This document shows, one piece after another, positions 1 through 8,336 of a stretch of DNA of 64,000 nucleotides. Under the pieces are notes generated by a model. The model was not told the DNA's origin and did not search any database. It saw only the letters and a program-made list of their open reading frames with translations. Both the position numbers and the translations under genes were made by a program. Positions within the stretch are counted from its first letter, which is position 1. Every line of letters starts with the position of its first letter. The DNA comes from Candidatus Dactylopiibacterium carminicum. GTDB lineage: Bacteria > Pseudomonadota > Gammaproteobacteria > Burkholderiales > Rhodocyclaceae. The stretch covers positions 1 to 64,000 of the forward strand of contig NZ_MDUX01000004.1 of the NCBI RefSeq assembly GCF_014736495.1, written 5' to 3'.

Positions 1-471
1 CCACTTGGTTGCCAGCTTAAGGCTTCGAAGTGTCTAGTGAACCGGGGGCGATTCATTGCCCAGGTTTTCGCAGGCCTGATGGAATGGAAGAAAGGCAATA
101 CTTTCGGCACGGTGGCCTTCACCTCCTACGGCTTTTTCTGGCTGACCCTGGTCGGTATCGTCAGTCTGCCCAAGACCGGCCTGATGGCACCTGCCGGCGA
201 AGGCAGCATGGTGGCCTTTCTAATCATGTGGGGCATTTTCACAGCGATCCTGTTCGTCGGCACTCTCAAGCTGACCCGCGCCCTGCAGTTCATCTTCGGC
301 TCGCTGACCTTGCTGTTCATTCTGCTGGGGCTCGGGGATGCAACCGGCAATGAGACCATCAAGCATCTGGCCGGCTGGGAAGGCATCATCTGTGGCGCTT
401 CGGCCATGTATGCCGCTGCTGCACAGATTCTCAACGAAATCTACGGCCGCGAAGTGCTGCCCTTGGGCTAA
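1..471 (+). CDS. satP: Acetate/succinate transporter, GPR1/FUN34/YaaH (SatP) family, 5' partial
   Basis: This is the C-terminal two thirds of an inner-membrane acetate/succinate uptake protein of the AceTr family. The frame is open from base 1. From about residue 20 it follows the SatP pattern closely: IAQVFAGLMEWKKGNTFG, then FTSYGFFWL, then hydrophobic helices and a C-terminal ICGASAMY...LNEIYGR segment. Family members are about 190 residues with an N-terminal NPAPLGL helix pair that is absent here. The codons before IAQ (positions 1-42) do not resemble the family, so the GTG at 37 is probably not the true start. The gene either begins upstream of the window or is damaged at its 5' end. A strong intrinsic terminator follows at once. 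The family call is firm; the 5' structure is not. Confidence 0.85.
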   Translation, partial: PLGCQLKASKCLVNRGRFIAQVFAGLMEWKKGNTFGTVAFTSYGFFWLTLVGIVSLPKTGLMAPAGEGSMVAFLIMWGIFTAILFVGTLKLTRALQFIFGSLTLLFILLGLGDATGNETIKHLAGWEGIICGASAMYAAAAQILNEIYGREVLPLG

Positions 472-496
472 GTGCTTCGTATCCTGCAGAGACAAG

Positions 497-525
497 GCGA
501 TGCCCTCGGGCATCGCTTTTTTTTT
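497..525 (+). terminator. Rho-independent terminator after satP
   Basis: A 9-bp GC-rich perfect stem (GCGATGCCC / GGGCATCGC) with a two-base loop is followed directly by nine T residues. It lies 26 bases after the satP stop codon. This is a textbook intrinsic terminator on the + strand. Confidence 0.93.
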
Positions 526-699
526 CGACTTCAGGCCCCCCCACGGCAAACCCGAATGCCCTGCAAAACGGGGGCGGACTATCGTTACGCGTTACGATCA
601 AATAACTGACAGCTTGAGAAAGGCTGTCTGACAACCACTTGCAAAGTCTTTGCGCATACACCCAGAATCCAGCTTTACTCCCCCAGCAGAATTCCAGTC

Positions 700-1008
700 A
701 TGAATCGCCCCGTTCACGTCATCACACAGGCTGAAGCCTTGCCTGAGCATCTCGAAGAGGTTGGTCGCGTGTTGGTCGAAGCCATAGAGCTCGCACGCCA
801 GGAAGAAGGCTGCCTGCGCATGGACCTCTACCACGATGCCAAACGCTTTCTGTTGCTCAACACCATAGAGTGCTGGGAAAGTCAGGAAGCCCATCACCGC
901 CACCTGAACTCTCCGCTGATTGCCAGGACCGTGCTCCAACTGGTCGGCAAGATGAAGGGACTGCCAGACATTCGCACCCTTTCCCCCATGAGCGAATTCA
1001 ACGCATGA
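700..1008 (+). CDS. Antibiotic-biosynthesis-monooxygenase (ABM) domain protein, putative quinol monooxygenase
   Basis: This 102-residue protein fits the ferredoxin-like ABM fold used by small cofactor-free monooxygenases such as YgiN. Visible signs are an alternating strand-helix layout, a central EEGCLRMDLYHDA strand, and the IECWESQEAHHRHLNS segment where family members have a W-x-S/D-x-x-A-x-x-x-H motif. It is cytosolic, with no signal peptide or membrane segment. The start ATG has only a weak ribosome binding site. Its stop overlaps the start of the downstream tag gene (ATGA), so the two are translationally coupled. The substrate cannot be read from the sequence. Confidence 0.75.
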   Translation: MNRPVHVITQAEALPEHLEEVGRVLVEAIELARQEEGCLRMDLYHDAKRFLLLNTIECWESQEAHHRHLNSPLIARTVLQLVGKMKGLPDIRTLSPMSEFNA

Positions 1009-1625
1009 GTACGGATAACCGCCCCCGCTGCGCCTGGCTGGGCACCTGGGCAGGCGCTGCCGATCCGCTGTATCGCGTCTACCACGACGAGGAATGGGGC
1101 AGGCCCTGCACCGATGAGCGCGCACTGTTCGAATTGCTGACGCTGGAAGGTGCGCAGGCGGGTCTGGCCTGGATCACCGTGCTGCGCAAGCGCGAAAACT
1201 ACCGTCGGCTATTTCTGGGATTCGATATCGAACACGTGGCGGCGATGACCGACGCGGATGTGGAGCAGCTGATGCAGGACGCCGGCATCATCCGCAATCG
1301 GGCCAAGATCACCAGCACGATAGACAACGCCAGGGCCTGGCTGACCCTGCGCGAGGCACAGGGTGACGTAGTGGCCTGGCTGTGGTCCTTCGTGGGTGGT
1401 CAGCCACATCAGAATCGCTGGCAAAGCATGCAGAAGGTACCGGCGCGCACCGCTGAATCGGACGCCATGAGCAAAGCCTTGAAAAAGGCAGGTTTCCGTT
1501 TCGTGGGATCCACCATCTGTTACGCCTTCATGCAGGCTACCGGCATGGTCAATGATCACACCGTCGACTGTTTCTGCCATGCAGAGGCAGCCGATACCCC
1601 ATTCAAACCTTTCACTTCCCGATAA
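1005..1625 (+). CDS. tag: DNA-3-methyladenine glycosylase I
   Basis: This enzyme removes 3-methyladenine from alkylated DNA in base excision repair. The 206-residue product follows E. coli Tag along its length: RCAWLG near the N-terminus, YHDEEWG, LFELLTLEGAQAGLAWITVLRKRENYR split by the usual helix, QDAGIIRNRAKI, and a C-terminal VNDHTVDCFCH. The zinc ligands expected for the family are present: Cys and His in the N-terminal part, and His and Cys in NDHTVDC. So is the catalytic Glu of LEGAQAG. ATG 1005 overlaps the stop of the preceding gene and aligns with the family N-terminus, which decides the start over the longer upstream frame. Confidence 0.95.
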   Translation: MSTDNRPRCAWLGTWAGAADPLYRVYHDEEWGRPCTDERALFELLTLEGAQAGLAWITVLRKRENYRRLFLGFDIEHVAAMTDADVEQLMQDAGIIRNRAKITSTIDNARAWLTLREAQGDVVAWLWSFVGGQPHQNRWQSMQKVPARTAESDAMSKALKKAGFRFVGSTICYAFMQATGMVNDHTVDCFCHAEAADTPFKPFTSR

Positions 1626-1636
1626 GGAGAATTTTC

Positions 1637-2486
1637 ATGAGCCAGGCGGTTGCCAACCAGATCACTTTCAAGGGACTCCCCGCAGTCCAGCTACGCGCAC
1701 CAGACGGAGCCGAAGCCGTGGTGCTGCTGCACGGGGCGCATGTCGTCTCCTGGAAGCCGGCCGGTGGCGAAGAGCGTCTCTACCTCTCGGACAAGGCCGT
1801 CTTCGAGGATGGCAAGCCCGTGCGCGGCGGCGTTCCGATCTGCTTTCCCCAGTTCGGCAAGAGTGGCCCCCTGCCCCAGCACGGCTTCGTGCGTGACCGC
1901 AGTTGGCAACTCAGTGACGCCCGTACCGGAGATGATTACGCGGTCGCCATCCTTAGCCTGGAGGCTGACGAGGCCACACGGGCGCTCTGGCCACACACAT
2001 TCCGGATCGAATTCACGGTAAGCCATCACCGGTGGCCGCCTGGACATGGAACTGGAGATCGAAAACACCGGCGAGACGCCCTTTACCTTCTCGGCCGCCC
2101 TGCACACCTATCTTGGCGTGAAGGAAGTCGAAGAGGTACAGCTCGAAGGACTGCGCGGACAGCGTTATCGGGATCTGCTCAAAAACGAGGAGCATCAGGA
2201 AACCGGCACGTTCGTTTCCATCGATCGTGAAACCACTCGGCTGTACTTTGACACGCAGAATCCGCTGCTGCTGCGCGACGATCGCCGCTCGCTCGGCATC
2301 AACGCCGAAAATATGCCGGATACCGTGGTATGGAACCCTTGGGAGATCACTTGCGCCACCATTCCTGATATGCCAGCCAGTGGTTTCCGTCGCATGCTCT
2401 GCGTCGAAGCCGGCGTCATCGAACATCCGGTATCCTTGCCGCCGCAGGAATCCTGGTGGGGGCGTCAGAGCCTCGTCGCACTCTGA
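1637..2486 (+). pseudogene. yeaD: D-hexose-6-phosphate mutarotase (YeaD-type aldose-1-epimerase), frameshifted
   Basis: Two adjacent frames together encode a full-length glucose-6-phosphate 1-epimerase of the galactose-mutarotase fold. The first (from ATG 1637, after a GGAG site) covers residues 1 to about 128 and contains LLHGAHVVSWKP, RGGVPICFPQFG and PQHGFVRDRSW. The second continues with LDMELEIENTGETPF, AALHTYLGV, TVVWNPW and a Cys-x-E-AGVIEHP end. Removing one base near 2021-2028 (AGCC to AGC) restores an uninterrupted 282-codon gene reading V-S-I-T-G-G-R-L-D through the break. The remainder shows no decay, so this is a recent mutation or a sequencing error. The gene lies 11 bases after tag and may share its transcript. 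Confidence 0.88.
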
Positions 2487-2640
2487 AGATCTACTCGTGA
2501 CCGGTTGAAAGACCGTTCTCCCGGGGCTGGCTCCAGCGTTTCACACGTTGAGGCAGCCCCGGTGTTCATTGCGCGGGCAGGTGGACTGAGCGCGAAGCTT
2601 CCAGCCCCTGTAACAACACAAATGAAAATCCGACCACACC

Positions 2641-3159
2641 ATGAGCAAACCTTCTCGCCGCACCCGACGCAACCAGAAGCCCGACAACCAGAACGAAGCC
2701 CAAACCTATCGTCATCGACAGACCGGCTGGACCATGCTGGCCCTGTTCGCAATCCCCATCGCCTTGTGTCTGGCCTCGTCTCAGTTCCACCCGCAGCAAC
2801 AGAACTCACTGCTCGGCGTGGCTGGCGCGCTGACCCTGCTGGCCTGGCAATTTGCCTGGCTGTGGACCGAGGTCGATCAGACGCGGCTGCGCGTGATCTT
2901 CGGCCCGGGCCTGATCCGCAAGCAGGTTTTGCTGGTGGATATCGTCAAGGCGGAGGTGACGACGTCACGCTTCATGGAAGGCTGGGGTATTCACTACACG
3001 CGGCGCGGCTGGCTTTACAACGTCTCCGGGCGGGATTGCGTGCTGATCACGCAACGGGATGGCAAATCCTTCCTGGTCGGCAGCAATGATGCGATGGGAC
3101 TGTGGGAGGCGTTGCAGCAGCACATCGAGCCTGAAGAACCCCAGCCGGCACAGGGCTGA
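2641..3159 (+). CDS. Small membrane protein with PH-like cytoplasmic domain
   Basis: I recognise no named family with certainty. The 172-residue product has a basic, Arg/Lys-rich N-terminus. Two transmembrane helices follow (about residues 30-48 and 58-75), then a roughly 80-residue soluble domain rich in beta strands. Segments such as RLRVIFGPGLIRKQV, WGIHYTRRGWLYNVSG and VLITQRDGKSFLVGSND resemble bacterial PH-like domains of two-helix inner-membrane proteins. The gene starts 154 bases after the mutarotase. The spacer shows no terminator or motif I can support. It ends immediately before the convergent hrcA stop. Function unknown. Confidence 0.65.
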   Translation: MSKPSRRTRRNQKPDNQNEAQTYRHRQTGWTMLALFAIPIALCLASSQFHPQQQNSLLGVAGALTLLAWQFAWLWTEVDQTRLRVIFGPGLIRKQVLLVDIVKAEVTTSRFMEGWGIHYTRRGWLYNVSGRDCVLITQRDGKSFLVGSNDAMGLWEALQQHIEPEEPQPAQG

Positions 3160-4104
3160 TCAATCCTTGCTGGAAAGTGCGCTGGAGAGCAGGCGCGCGG
3201 TGATGTCCACGATCGGGATCACACGTTCATAGGCCATGCGTGTGGGCCCGATCACAGCCACGGTACCGACCACCTGGCCGTCGACCTCGTAGGGTGCGGT
3301 TACCACGCTGCATTCATCCAGCGGGCTGATGCCGGACTCTCCCCCGATGAAGAGCTGCACCCCTTCGGCGCGGTTGGAAATTTCCAGCAACTGCACCAGA
3401 CCGGACTTCTGCTCGAACAGGTGGAAGAGTTCGCGCAGCCGGGTCATGTTGGAGGACAAATCCTCCACGTCCAGCAGATGGCGTTCGCCCGAGATCACGT
3501 AGCCTCCGTTGTTCTCGGCCATGGCCTCCTGGCCGACGCTGATCGCAGCGGTCATCAGCTCGCTCATATCCTGCTGCAACTGCTGCAACTCGCCCCGGAT
3601 GTGTTCCACCATCTCGCCGAATGCCAGCCCGGCACAATGGTGATTCAGGTAGTTTGCCGCCACCGTGAGCTCGGACGAGGTATAGGGGCGACGTGTGAAC
3701 AAGATGCGATTCTGCACGTCGCCGTTCGTCGTCACGATGATCAGCAGCACGCGCGAATCGGAAAGCAGGCTGGAGGCCGTAGCCAGCACGCGGCGTGGTT
3801 CGTCCGGATGGATGTGCGACTCCAGTTCACGCACTTCCGCCCGCGCCAGCGGTTTCACCGTCAGCAAGGTATCGACAAACAGCCGGTACCCACGTGCCGT
3901 CGGCACACGGCCGGCGGAAGTATGCGGGCTGGAGATCAGCCCCATGTCCTCCAGGTCGGACATCACGTTGCGGATCGTCGCGGGCGACAGTTCGAGGCCG
4001 GAATGCTTCGAGAGCACGCGCGAACCGACAGGCTGCCCTTCGGCGATGTAGCGTTCGACGAGGGTCTTGAGCAGAAGCTGGGCGCGTTGATCAAGCTGGG
4101 ACAT
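3160..4104 (-). CDS. hrcA: Heat-inducible transcription repressor HrcA
   Basis: HrcA represses chaperone operons by binding the CIRCE operator and is activated by GroEL. The 314-residue protein starts [20 protein letters not shown]. It has the N-terminal winged helix ([44 protein letters not shown]) and the C-terminal GAF-like and dimerisation region ending SVVTAPY...[20 protein letters not shown]. The in-frame extension upstream of 4104 is unlike the family, so the internal ATG is chosen. No CIRCE sequence or chaperone gene lies nearby. The only chaperone gene in the window, htpG, carries a sigma-32-like promoter instead. Confidence 0.95.
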   Translation of the reverse strand: MSQLDQRAQLLLKTLVERYIAEGQPVGSRVLSKHSGLELSPATIRNVMSDLEDMGLISSPHTSAGRVPTARGYRLFVDTLLTVKPLARAEVRELESHIHPDEPRRVLATASSLLSDSRVLLIIVTTNGDVQNRILFTRRPYTSSELTVAANYLNHHCAGLAFGEMVEHIRGELQQLQQDMSELMTAAISVGQEAMAENNGGYVISGERHLLDVEDLSSNMTRLRELFHLFEQKSGLVQLLEISNRAEGVQLFIGGESGISPLDECSVVTAPYEVDGQVVGTVAVIGPTRMAYERVIPIVDITARLLSSALSSKD

Positions 4105-4237
4105 GACGCAGATTCTATTGCATGCGCCGGTTTGCGAAAACGCCAATCCCGTACTGGTGAGCGCTATCGAAGCGATTTCCGCGTGCCCCGCCGGCCAGGC
4201 CCCTTTCCAGGCGTCGGGGCCATTTGTCGGTTGAAGG

Positions 4238-4309
4238 CTTCGCAAGCCGAGGCTTGCTCCTACCGGGTAGCGTGCCACATGCGGAGCAGGAGCAAGCCGC
4301 GGCTTGCGA
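4238..4309. repeat. Inverted pair of REP-like palindromic repeats
   Basis: Two near-identical 23-base units face each other. TTCGCAAGCC-GAGGCTTGC-TCCT lies at 4238-4260, and its inverse AGGAGCAAGCC-GCGGCTTGCGAA at 4287-4309, with 26 bases between. Each unit is itself a small palindrome (GCAAGCC/GGCTTGC). This is the arrangement of a REP doublet (BIME) between two genes, here between hrcA and the esterase gene. It could protect 3' ends of the leftward siderophore-uptake transcript. Confidence 0.8.
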
Positions 4310-4363
4310 ACCTCGATTCCGGCCAGCGTTCGAGGCTGAAGCCGCCCCCAAAGGGAATGGCCC

Positions 4364-5224
4364 TCAGCAGGACTCCGGGTCCGCCGCGACGGGCCTCAGC
4401 GCGAAGCGCAGCACCCGCTGGACTGCGATCATCAGCACGGACGCGTGATCCTCGTCCGGGAACAGGCGGAAGAGCACCTTGTCCTCTCCCAGCACGGCGC
4501 CCAATTCGCCGGCCAAGGCCCGGGCATTGGCGATCATGCGGCGCTGCGCGCGCGTTTCGATCACTTTCTCATGCCCGCCGACGCCGCGCTGCCAGGGAGG
4601 CAGCTCGTCCTCCCATTCGCCAACCCCGACGAACACGCGTGCTTCCATCCCCGCCAGCACCGGCAGGCGGCTGCGCAGATGAGGCTCGTTCCACCAGATC
4701 GAGGGGCTGATCGCCGCATAGCCGTGGAAGGCCCCGGAACGGGCCAGCAGCGCATGCAGCGTGAAGTAGCCGGCCAGGGAGTGGCCGAACAGGATCTGGC
4801 GCCCGCCATCCAGGGGCAATTCGCGGCGCAGCGCCGGCGCCAGCTCATCGACGAGGAAGGCGAGGAAGGCATCGGCGCCGCCTTCCGCACCGGACGCGGC
4901 AGGCGTGAAATCGCGCTCGCGCAGCGCGGGCGCATACAGATCGTCGTCATCGGCGGCGATGCCGACCACCACGGCCGGACCGATGCCCGTGGCGTCCGGC
5001 CGCCGGCTGGAGCGCCGGATCGATTCGACGAAGGTGCCGAACAAGGCGTTGGCGTCAAGCACGAAAATCACCGGCCAGCCGCCCACGGGCGGCGTGCCGG
5101 GCGGCAGCCACAGGCTGAGGCGATAGTCGGCGCCGTTGGCACCCGCGCGCAGCCTGCATTCCCGCGCGCCGGGCATCAGCAGCCCGCGCCAGGGCGTACC
5201 GCCGGGAAGGATGGCCTGTGTCAT
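4364..5224 (-). CDS. Ferric-enterobactin-type trilactone esterase (Fes/IroE/BesA-like alpha/beta hydrolase)
   Basis: Putative cytoplasmic esterase that would hydrolyse the imported ferric catecholate trilactone to release iron. The 286-residue product has the esterase-D-type alpha/beta hydrolase layout: [25 protein letters not shown], the nucleophile elbow [16 protein letters not shown], and a late acidic/His segment PDEDHASV. It lacks the N-terminal domain of E. coli Fes and has no signal peptide. In size it is closest to the cytoplasmic trilactone hydrolase BesA of Bacillus. Its start overlaps the stop of the ATPase gene by four bases. It is the last gene of the leftward operon. Confidence 0.85.
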   Translation of the reverse strand: MTQAILPGGTPWRGLLMPGARECRLRAGANGADYRLSLWLPPGTPPVGGWPVIFVLDANALFGTFVESIRRSSRRPDATGIGPAVVVGIAADDDDLYAPALRERDFTPAASGAEGGADAFLAFLVDELAPALRRELPLDGGRQILFGHSLAGYFTLHALLARSGAFHGYAAISPSIWWNEPHLRSRLPVLAGMEARVFVGVGEWEDELPPWQRGVGGHEKVIETRAQRRMIANARALAGELGAVLGEDKVLFRLFPDEDHASVLMIAVQRVLRFALRPVAADPESC

Positions 5225-6033
5225 GGAGCGACCGCCTCGCCGGGCTGCAGCACGTCATCGACCAGGATCTGCAGCATCCCCCGCGAGCAATGCTCGATCC
5301 GGGCGCGCACGCCATAGACCTGCGCCAGCGTCTGCGGCGTGATGGCCTGGACCGGCGTCCCGCTGGCGATCAGCCGGCCGCGCGACATCATCACGATGCC
5401 GTCGGACCAGCGCGCGGCGGCCTGCAGGTCGTGCAGCACCACCAGGGCGATCATGCCGCGCTCGCGCGCGAGCTCATGCACCAGTTTCATGACCCGCAAC
5501 TGATGCTGCAGGTCGAGCGCGCTGATCGGCTCGTCCAGCAGCAGCACGCGCGGCTCCCGCACCAGCGCCTGGGCCAGCGACACCAGTTGGCGCTGGCCGC
5601 CGGAAAGCTGGTCCAGCCCGTCCATGGCCAGGTGCATGATACCGACGCGCCCGAGCACCGCCACCGCGCGCTGTTCCATGCCCTGCCTGCGCACGCCATC
5701 GCCGCCCGTCGGCGAGGCGTGCAGCGCGCTGATCACGCTTTCCAGCACGCTCAGCGCCACGCCCTGCGGCAGGGTCTGCGGCATGTAGGTGATCTGCTTC
5801 GCGTGCTCGGCCAGCGACAGGCCGAGCAGTTCGCGCCCCGCCAGCGTCACCGAGCCGGCGGCCGGTTGCAATCCGGCCAGCGCGCGCATCAGCGTGCTCT
5901 TGCCCGCGCCATTGGGCCCCACCAGGGAATGCACCTCCCCCGCCCGAAACGGTGGCAGGGTCAGGTCCTGGATCACCTTGCGGTGTCGATAGCCGGCGCT
6001 CAGCCCGCGCACCTGCAATGCGGCATCAGTCAT
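5221..6033 (-). CDS. Ferric siderophore ABC transporter, ATP-binding protein (FepC-like)
   Basis: ATPase of the iron-siderophore importer in the inner membrane. The 270-residue protein has Walker A GPNGAGKST, Q-loop YMPQTLP, signature LSGGQRQLV, Walker B VLLLDEPISALD and the H-loop VVLHDL. This matches the FepC/FhuC class. Its ATG shares one base with the TGA of the permease gene, so translation is coupled. Neighbouring binding-protein and permease genes complete the importer. Confidence 0.92.
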   Translation of the reverse strand: MTDAALQVRGLSAGYRHRKVIQDLTLPPFRAGEVHSLVGPNGAGKSTLMRALAGLQPAAGSVTLAGRELLGLSLAEHAKQITYMPQTLPQGVALSVLESVISALHASPTGGDGVRRQGMEQRAVAVLGRVGIMHLAMDGLDQLSGGQRQLVSLAQALVREPRVLLLDEPISALDLQHQLRVMKLVHELARERGMIALVVLHDLQAAARWSDGIVMMSRGRLIASGTPVQAITPQTLAQVYGVRARIEHCSRGMLQILVDDVLQPGEAVAP

Positions 6034-7106
6034 CAGGAACGCTCCGGACGGCGGAAGATCAGGAACAGGAACATCGGCACGCCGACCATGGCGGTGACGA
6101 TGCCCACCGGCATCAGCACGCCAGGCACCAGCGTCTTGCTCGCCACCGAGGCCAGGGACATGATCAGCGCCCCGCACAGCAGGCTGGCCGGCAGCAGGAA
6201 ACGGTGATCCTCGCCCAGCAGCAGGCGGGCGACGTGCGGCCCGACCAGGCCGATGAAGCCGATGGTGCCGACGAAGGCGACCGAGGTCGCCGACAGCAGG
6301 CTCACGCGCAGCAGCGCGAGAAAACGCAGGCGCGACACATCCACGCCGAAGCTGCGCGCGCGGTCCTCGCCCAGGCGCAGCGAGGTGAGCCGCCCGGCGG
6401 CATGCAGGGAAAACGGCAGGACGATGAGCAGGACGGCCGCCAGCGCGCCCACATTGCCCCAGGTCGCCCGCGACACCGAGCCCATGCTCCAGAACACCAG
6501 CTGCTGCAAGGCTTCCTGCGAGGAGACGAACTGCACGAAGGCGACCAGGGCATTGAACGCGAACACCAGCGCGATGCCCATCAGCACCACGGTCTCCACC
6601 CCCGCGCCGCGCCGGCGGGTCATCATCTGCAGCAACAGCACCGAGCCGAAGGCGCAGAGGAAGGCATTGAGCGGCACCATCCAGTCGGCCGGCACGAACG
6701 GCAGGCTGAAGCCGATGACGATGGCCAGCGCCGCGCCGAACGAGGCCGCCGAGGAAACGCCGAGCGTGAACGGGCTGGCCAGCGGGTTGTTGAGGATGGT
6801 CTGCATCTCGGCCCCGGCCAGCGACAAGGCGGCGCCGACCAGCACCGCCATCAGCGCGTAAGGCAGGCGCACCTGCCAGACGATGGCGCGTTGCGGCGGC
6901 GTCAGCGTCTCCGGCGAGAACAGGCCGCCCAGCACCTGCGCCGGCGTCAGCGTCGACGGTCCGGTCACCAGATCCAGCACGAAGGCGATCACGCACAGCA
7001 AGGCCAGTCCGGCGACGATGGCCACCCGCCGCGCCAGCAGGCGCCGGTAGGCCGCCAGGATCGATGCGCCGTCCGTGGCGGCACCCTTCACGCTGTTTTC
7101 ATTCAC
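6033..7106 (-). CDS. Ferric siderophore ABC transporter permease, FecCD family
   Basis: Inner-membrane channel of the ferric siderophore importer. The 357-residue product is highly hydrophobic with about nine to ten helices. It carries FecCD signatures: PYALMAVLVGAALSLAGAEMQTILNNPLASPFTLG, split as usual by helices, and GFIGLVGPHVARLLLGEDHR. The start is taken as GTG 7106, preceded by GGAG about ten bases upstream. No ATG lies in frame before the first membrane segment. Enterobacteria use two permeases (FepD and FepG); only one is present here, so it probably works as a homodimer. Confidence 0.9.
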   Translation of the reverse strand: MNENSVKGAATDGASILAAYRRLLARRVAIVAGLALLCVIAFVLDLVTGPSTLTPAQVLGGLFSPETLTPPQRAIVWQVRLPYALMAVLVGAALSLAGAEMQTILNNPLASPFTLGVSSAASFGAALAIVIGFSLPFVPADWMVPLNAFLCAFGSVLLLQMMTRRRGAGVETVVLMGIALVFAFNALVAFVQFVSSQEALQQLVFWSMGSVSRATWGNVGALAAVLLIVLPFSLHAAGRLTSLRLGEDRARSFGVDVSRLRFLALLRVSLLSATSVAFVGTIGFIGLVGPHVARLLLGEDHRFLLPASLLCGALIMSLASVASKTLVPGVLMPVGIVTAMVGVPMFLFLIFRRPERS

Positions 7107-7165
7107 CCGAAAAATTCTCCCAACTCCAATGCTGTTGCGTCGGACGCGAAACCCTTGGCATCGGC

Positions 7166-7192
7166 GCCATCCCGGCAAAAGCCGGAATGACA
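7166..7192. repeat. Short palindromic repeat in the spacer between binding protein and permease
   Basis: The sequence CATCCCGGCAAAAGCCGGAATG forms a stem of GC-rich arms around AAAA. It sits in a 95-base spacer inside the operon. A related unit (ATCCCGGCTTGCGCCGGGAT) occurs at 21890-21909, so it belongs to a dispersed intergenic repeat family. It may tune the ratio of binding protein to permease by mRNA stability. Confidence 0.6.
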
Positions 7193-7201
7193 GGCCCCGG
7201 A

Positions 7202-8305
7202 TCAGGGGCGCAGATCGACCCAAGCCGTGCCAGTGTATGGCACGACCAGGAAACGCCTGTTGATCTCGTCCAGCGTGCGCGCGGGATCCAGATCGCGGAA
7301 CAGTTCCGGATGCACCCAGCGCGCGAAGACTTCGATGGCCACGATGTCGATCGGCGAGTTGATCAGTTGATGCGCCAGGCCATGGGTGCGGAGCTTCCTG
7401 ACCGCCGTCAGCTCGGCGATGCCCTGCCGGCCGGCGATCCTTGCCAGCGAGGCCTGGGCCTGCGCGGCGTCGTAGCCGACGCCCAGCACCAGCCCGCCGC
7501 TCTTGGCCAGATGCGGCCCGCCGGTGGCGATGTACACCCGGGGATCGCGCGAGATCACGTATTCCAGGTTCAGTTTGCCGGCCGCCGCGGTCAGCACGTC
7601 GGCGCCGATGTTGTGGCCGCCGACGAACTCGATGTAATCCCCCACGTTGCCCTTGCCCGGCGAATTGCAGCAATCGCTGGTCATGCCCGCGTGGGCTTCG
7701 AGGAACACCGTCGGACGATCCTTCGGCGCGATCTTCGCCACACGCCGGGAAATCGTCTGCAGATGCTGCTCGCGGAAAGCGACGAAGGCTTCGGCCTTCG
7801 CCTCGGCGCCGGTGAGCCTGCCGAGGATGCGCAGGCTCGCCGCCTGGTTCTTGAACGGGTAGGTGAAGAAGTCGATGAACACCACGGGAATCCCCGCCGC
7901 CTGCAACTGCGCCACCTGGGCATCGCTGGGGCCGCTGCCGAGCGACACCACCGCCACGTCGGGCGCTGCCGAGAGCACCGCCTCAAGGTTGAAGCTGCCC
8001 GCCGAACTGGCCACCTGCGGCAGTTGCGCCAGCGCCGGGAAGCGCTGCAGGAACTGCGCATGGGTTTCCGGGCCGATGCGGTTGATGTCGCGCGGCCAGG
8101 CGGCCAGCATCTTCACCGGATCGGCATGGATCAGGGACAGTGCCACCAGATAGCGGCCGTCATCGATGCTGATGCGCTGGATCCTGTCCGGCACGCTGAC
8201 CTTGCGTCCGCGCAGATCGACGATCTCGGCCGCCGGCGCGGCGGCGGACAACAGCATCAGCAGCAGGCCGCAGACGGCGGCCAGGCGAGGCACGACTCGT
8301 TTCAT
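7202..8305 (-). CDS. Periplasmic ferric siderophore-binding protein (FepB/BtuF-type)
   Basis: Predicted secreted binding protein of the siderophore importer. The 367-residue product starts with a Sec signal peptide (MKRVVPRLAAVCGLLLML..., cleavage near AAPAAE). The class III binding-protein fold follows: RISIDDGRYLVALSLI, NLEAVLSAAPDVAVVSLG, GIPVVFIDFFTYPF and VGGHNIGAD. A TSDCCNSPG loop with paired Cys is seen. ATG 8305 has an AGGA site upstream and directly precedes the signal peptide. It lies 31 bases after entA in the same operon. Confidence 0.88.
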   Translation of the reverse strand: MKRVVPRLAAVCGLLLMLLSAAAPAAEIVDLRGRKVSVPDRIQRISIDDGRYLVALSLIHADPVKMLAAWPRDINRIGPETHAQFLQRFPALAQLPQVASSAGSFNLEAVLSAAPDVAVVSLGSGPSDAQVAQLQAAGIPVVFIDFFTYPFKNQAASLRILGRLTGAEAKAEAFVAFREQHLQTISRRVAKIAPKDRPTVFLEAHAGMTSDCCNSPGKGNVGDYIEFVGGHNIGADVLTAAAGKLNLEYVISRDPRVYIATGGPHLAKSGGLVLGVGYDAAQAQASLARIAGRQGIAELTAVRKLRTHGLAHQLINSPIDIVAIEVFARWVHPELFRDLDPARTLDEINRRFLVVPYTGTAWVDLRP

Positions 8306-8336
8306 GAAAGGGATTCCTGGAGAAGAAAGGCCGGGG

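Noticed and set aside
3160..4363. CIRCE operator near hrcA
   Set aside because: No TTAGCACTC-N9-GAGTGCTAA pattern or close variant is visible around hrcA or elsewhere in the window.
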